Origin: an uncultured candidate division WPS-2 bacterium
Lineage (GTDB): Bacteria; Vulcanimicrobiota; Vulcanimicrobiia; Vulcanimicrobiales; Vulcanimicrobiaceae
DNA length: 44,514 nt
Direction: 5' to 3'
Assembly (NCBI GenBank): GCA_937910425.1
Contig: CALEOJ010000386.1
Coordinates: 1 to 44,514 of the forward strand
This document shows positions 42,119 through 44,514 of this stretch, one piece after another. Positions within the stretch are counted from its first letter, which is position 1, and each line of letters begins with the position of its first letter. The notes below the pieces were generated by a model. The model did not search any database. It had not been told where the DNA came from and saw nothing but the letters and a program-made list of their open reading frames with translations. A program made the position numbers and the translations under genes.

Positions 42119-42486
42119 AGACGTCAGCGCGAAGGTCGGTACGCTCGCGCAAGAGTCGCTGCTCCGTCTCAAATCCTGCGTCGCCCGTGAACAGGATGCG
42201 GAACGCGGCATAGTGCAGCATAACGACGACCGAGTTCTCGTTGACGTCGTTTTTGCCGTCGGCGAGAAGCGTACCGCACGGCGAGAGCACCGACAGCACG
42301 ACGCCGTCATCTGTCGACAACCGATCGCCGCAGCGTGCGATCCGAATCGGTACGTGGTGCTCCGCGGCTTCGCGTAGGCCGTCGTTGAAGGCCCGTCCGC
42401 CATACCGCTGTCCGCTGTCCGCGATCGCATCCACACGAAGCGCGCGCACGATTGGGGCGAGACCACCGACATGATCGCAGTAGGGA
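42119..42486 (-). pseudogene. MBL-fold hydrolase gene fragment, copy 3 (internal part)
   Basis: The minus strand reads YCDHVGGLAPIVRALRVDAI at the right end (first His of the zinc motif changed), then KNDVNENSVVVML, FRILFTGDAGFETEQRLL and stops being homologous after DLRADV, just before the LKVGHHGS motif. Both ends are lost. It is closer to copy 2 than to the intact gene. Right of it lies CACACTACAGTGCTTGCTTG, similar to the flank of copy 2. The stretch 42487-42741 contains no gene. Confidence 0.9.
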
Positions 42487-42741
42487 ATCGACGCACACTA
42501 CAGTGCTTGCTTGCTTAGTGCGCCATTATGGGGCGACGGCGCCATGCGCTAGTGTCGGCCCCTCTACACTGGCCGTTGACACGGTCGCTGCGAATAATCA
42601 ATATTTAGACTCATGAGCATCGCCATGATCGAACGGCTCAATAACGATGTTTAGCGGACGCGGACAGCGCGCGAAGCCGTACGCTAACACGCGAACGCCA
42701 CGGGTCCTTCAGACTCAGGCGGACGCCTGGCTAGACGCGAA

Positions 42742-43524
42742 ATGCCCGAAATAATCCAAGCCTTCGTTGCTGCGGCCGTGGCACTCTTCGGCTTGCTGTG
42801 GCTCGCGTGGCCCCGGTTCGGAACCCTCGTCCCGGGAGGGTTGATTCTCGACGAGCGCGTTGCAACTCACCTCGGCCTGTCGAGCGATGCGTTGTCGCGC
42901 GTCCGCGACGCTGGTGGGATCTCGGGCCCTAGAGATATCGCGGAGGCTCGCATCCTCGGTTTCGCCCTCGCCTTTATCGGCATCTCGGCGCTCTTCAGCC
43001 ACACTTCCGCGATGGTGGTGCTCGTTGCAGTTGTGGTGGTCGACTATAGCGCCGTCCTAACGAGCGCAGGAGCGAAGCGCCTATCCGCGCGCGCGCTGCG
43101 GCCATCTGCCGAACGACGTGGGCGCTTCACCGTCGACAATGTAACGATGGTCGCAATGCTGGGGCCAATCGGCAACGCGGTGATCCTTGTCGCCGCGCCC
43201 TACTTTACCGCGCGCTGCCTCGCAATATTGGTGGGCGCGGTTGTCGCCATAGTGGCGTACGTGTACGCCGTCACGAATCTTAGCGCTGCGGCGTCGCCGC
43301 TTGAACGAGCATTGGCTGCCCGCCGGCGCTCCGCTTTGAGCTTTACCGCGATCGCCGCGGCGAACCTTGTCGCGTTCGCGTACGGCACTCTTGTGCTGGA
43401 CGTAGGTAACGGATTCGCCGTCGCTCTAACGGGATGGGGCGCAGTGTCCACTGCTCTGCTCGTCTATTACGCGCGGAAGCGTTTCTCAGCACTGAACGAA
43501 GCGTTACAGTCGGCGTTAAAGTAA
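42742..43524 (+). CDS. Multi-pass membrane protein of unknown function
   Basis: 260 aa with about seven hydrophobic segments: FVAAAVALFGLLWLAW, ILGFALAFIGISALF, AMVVLVAVVVVDYSAVL, VAMLGPIGNAVILVAAPY, LAILVGAVVAIVAYVYA, LSFTAIAAANLVAFAYGTLV and FAVALTGWGAVSTALLVYYA, with a basic cytosolic loop RRRSAL. The first loop contains a 45-residue soluble part (RVATHLGLSSDALSRVRDAGG). No known family was recognised. Start ATG at 42742. It lies between copy 3 and the intact MBL gene. Confidence 0.78.
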   Translation: MPEIIQAFVAAAVALFGLLWLAWPRFGTLVPGGLILDERVATHLGLSSDALSRVRDAGGISGPRDIAEARILGFALAFIGISALFSHTSAMVVLVAVVVVDYSAVLTSAGAKRLSARALRPSAERRGRFTVDNVTMVAMLGPIGNAVILVAAPYFTARCLAILVGAVVAIVAYVYAVTNLSAAASPLERALAARRRSALSFTAIAAANLVAFAYGTLVLDVGNGFAVALTGWGAVSTALLVYYARKRFSALNEALQSALK

Positions 43525-43670
43525 ACCGTAGGATGGGCGAACGGCCGTAGCAGCATGAAGTGCGACCACCGGTCTACGTCGCGACCGCGTTCACCCTACC
43601 CACCACGGTTCACGAAAACCGCAAACCCCGGTTCGAACCGTTCGCACTTGCAGCACCTGTTGCACACGCG

Positions 43671-44514
43671 TCAACAGCGTAGCATAGTAGACGGACGGCG
43701 CCCGTTCGCCTCAACGATGATTGCGCCGCAGAGGTCGGTCCGGTACGCGATAGCGCCGGCGTCGCGGAGCGTCGCGAGCGTCTGCGCCGCGGGGTGTCCG
43801 AACAGGTTGTGCCGTCCGACGCTGATCAGTGCGGAGCGCGCATGAACCGCGGCGATGAACGCCGGCGTCGACGAGTATGCCGACCCGTGATGGCCTACTT
43901 TCAGGATGTCGGCGCGGACGTCGGCGCCTGACGCGAGCATGCGGGCCTCGGTCTGCGCGCCGGCGTCGCCGGTGAACAGCATGCGAAAGGGTGCGGCGCA
44001 GCCGACGCAGCGATAGGTCATCATCACGACGACCGAGTTTTCGTTGACGTCATTGCGGCCTTCTGCGAGCAGCGGCTCCTCCGGCGCAAGCGCGTCGAAC
44101 GCGACACCGTCACCCGTGGCGTAGTGCATCCCCTTGCGAACGAGGATGACTGGTACGTGATGGGCGTGTGCCGCGGCCAGACAGTCGCGGAACGCCCGCC
44201 CGCCGTAGTCCTGTCCCGAGTCGCCGATCGCGTCGACGCGTAGCGCGTTCACGATCGGAAAGCAACCGCCGACATGATCGCCGTGCGGGTGCGTGTTTAC
44301 CAGCAGGTCGACGTGCCGGACCCCTTCGCGCTTCAGATAGGCCAGGACGACTCGCTCGCCGACGAGCTCGGCGGGGGATCGGCCGTCCCTGGCTGGGCCG
44401 CGCTCGAGGCGGCCGCCGCTGTCGATCAGGATCACGTGGCCGCGCGGGGTTCGCACGACGATCCCGTCACCCTGGCCGACGTCGAGCATCGTAATAGTCA
44501 GCTTCCCGTCCGGG
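43671..44514 (-). CDS. ComEC-type MBL-fold metallohydrolase, 5' end cut by window
   Basis: The frame stays open to the right edge (LTITMLDVGQGDG upstream of the ORF-track ATG), so the N terminus is incomplete. Family features: LDVGQGDGIVVRTP, the zinc motif VNTHPHGDHVGG (H-x-H-x-D-H), KNDVNENSVV-like RNDVNENSVVVM, FRMLFTGDAG with a zinc Asp, LKVGHHGSAYSS and SVGRHNLFGHPA. These match the beta-lactamase-like domain of the ComEC/Rec2 family, standing alone without the membrane part. Such proteins probably act on phosphoesters or nucleic acid; the exact role is unknown. Intact version of the three broken copies at 17186, 31094 and 42119. Confidence 0.94.
   Translation of the reverse strand, partial: PDGKLTITMLDVGQGDGIVVRTPRGHVILIDSGGRLERGPARDGRSPAELVGERVVLAYLKREGVRHVDLLVNTHPHGDHVGGCFPIVNALRVDAIGDSGQDYGGRAFRDCLAAAHAHHVPVILVRKGMHYATGDGVAFDALAPEEPLLAEGRNDVNENSVVVMMTYRCVGCAAPFRMLFTGDAGAQTEARMLASGADVRADILKVGHHGSAYSSTPAFIAAVHARSALISVGRHNLFGHPAAQTLATLRDAGAIAYRTDLCGAIIVEANGRRPSTMLRC

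Noticed and set aside
43628-43650. CCGGTTCGAACCG as a tRNA T-arm
   Set aside because: No acceptor, D-arm or anticodon stem can be built around it; it is just a short palindrome.

Overview
The window is GC-rich and densely coded on both strands. It carries a cbb3-type oxidase, lipoprotein-type signal sequences, an IS3-family relic and several broken gene copies. This suggests a free-living, Gram-negative-type environmental bacterium that meets changing oxygen levels. A lineage such as Eremiobacterota (WPS-2) would fit, but that placement is a guess: no rRNA, tRNA or taxonomic marker is present.

Layout. (1) 1-13.9 kb looks like a low-oxygen or dormancy stress module: the end of acetate kinase, a GNAT acetyltransferase, a SpoIIE-type phosphatase, a Mg2+ P-type ATPase, an SRPBCC-like protein, a PAS hybrid histidine kinase, a tandem universal stress protein, phosphoketolase and a CBS-containing site-2 protease. 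Phosphoketolase plus acetate kinase would yield ATP from sugar phosphates without respiration. (2) 14-17.3 kb holds an aldo/keto reductase, two exported proteins, an IS3 transposase relic and the first of three broken copies of an MBL-fold hydrolase gene. (3) 17.4-23.7 kb is a respiratory block: Rieske protein, 7Fe ferredoxin and ccoN-ccoO-small subunit-ccoP-like genes read leftwards from a promoter with a perfect TTGAT-N4-ATCAA palindrome. A DUF2249-Crp/Fnr fusion regulator diverges from the same site. Next to it lie a PAS-SRPBCC protein and a frameshifted relic of aa3 oxidase subunit I. (4) 23.9-31 kb holds further redox genes: a CDGSH protein, an FAD reductase, two DUF488 proteins, a hydrolase, and a membrane cytochrome b/molybdopterin oxidoreductase fusion flanked by imperfect direct repeats.

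(5) 31-44.5 kb is accessory DNA: two more MBL gene fragments, a histidine kinase relic, a YjzC-DUF3892-DUF3892 operon, small proteins of unknown family including a duplicated one, a 9-bp iteron-like array with a hairpin, a Tox-REase-7 toxin with a HEAT-like putative immunity protein, a DUF5677 protein, and the intact MBL-fold hydrolase running off the right edge. All four MBL copies lie on the same strand, and two share a junction sequence, so the gene looks like a recurrent site of insertion or duplication.

Best leads: the class-II FNR-type promoter geometry beside a fusion regulator without an obvious Fe-S cluster; the toxin/immunity pair with an out-of-frame export leader; the dispersed MBL fragments with a shared junction; and the iteron array. 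No CRISPR array, rRNA or tRNA was seen.
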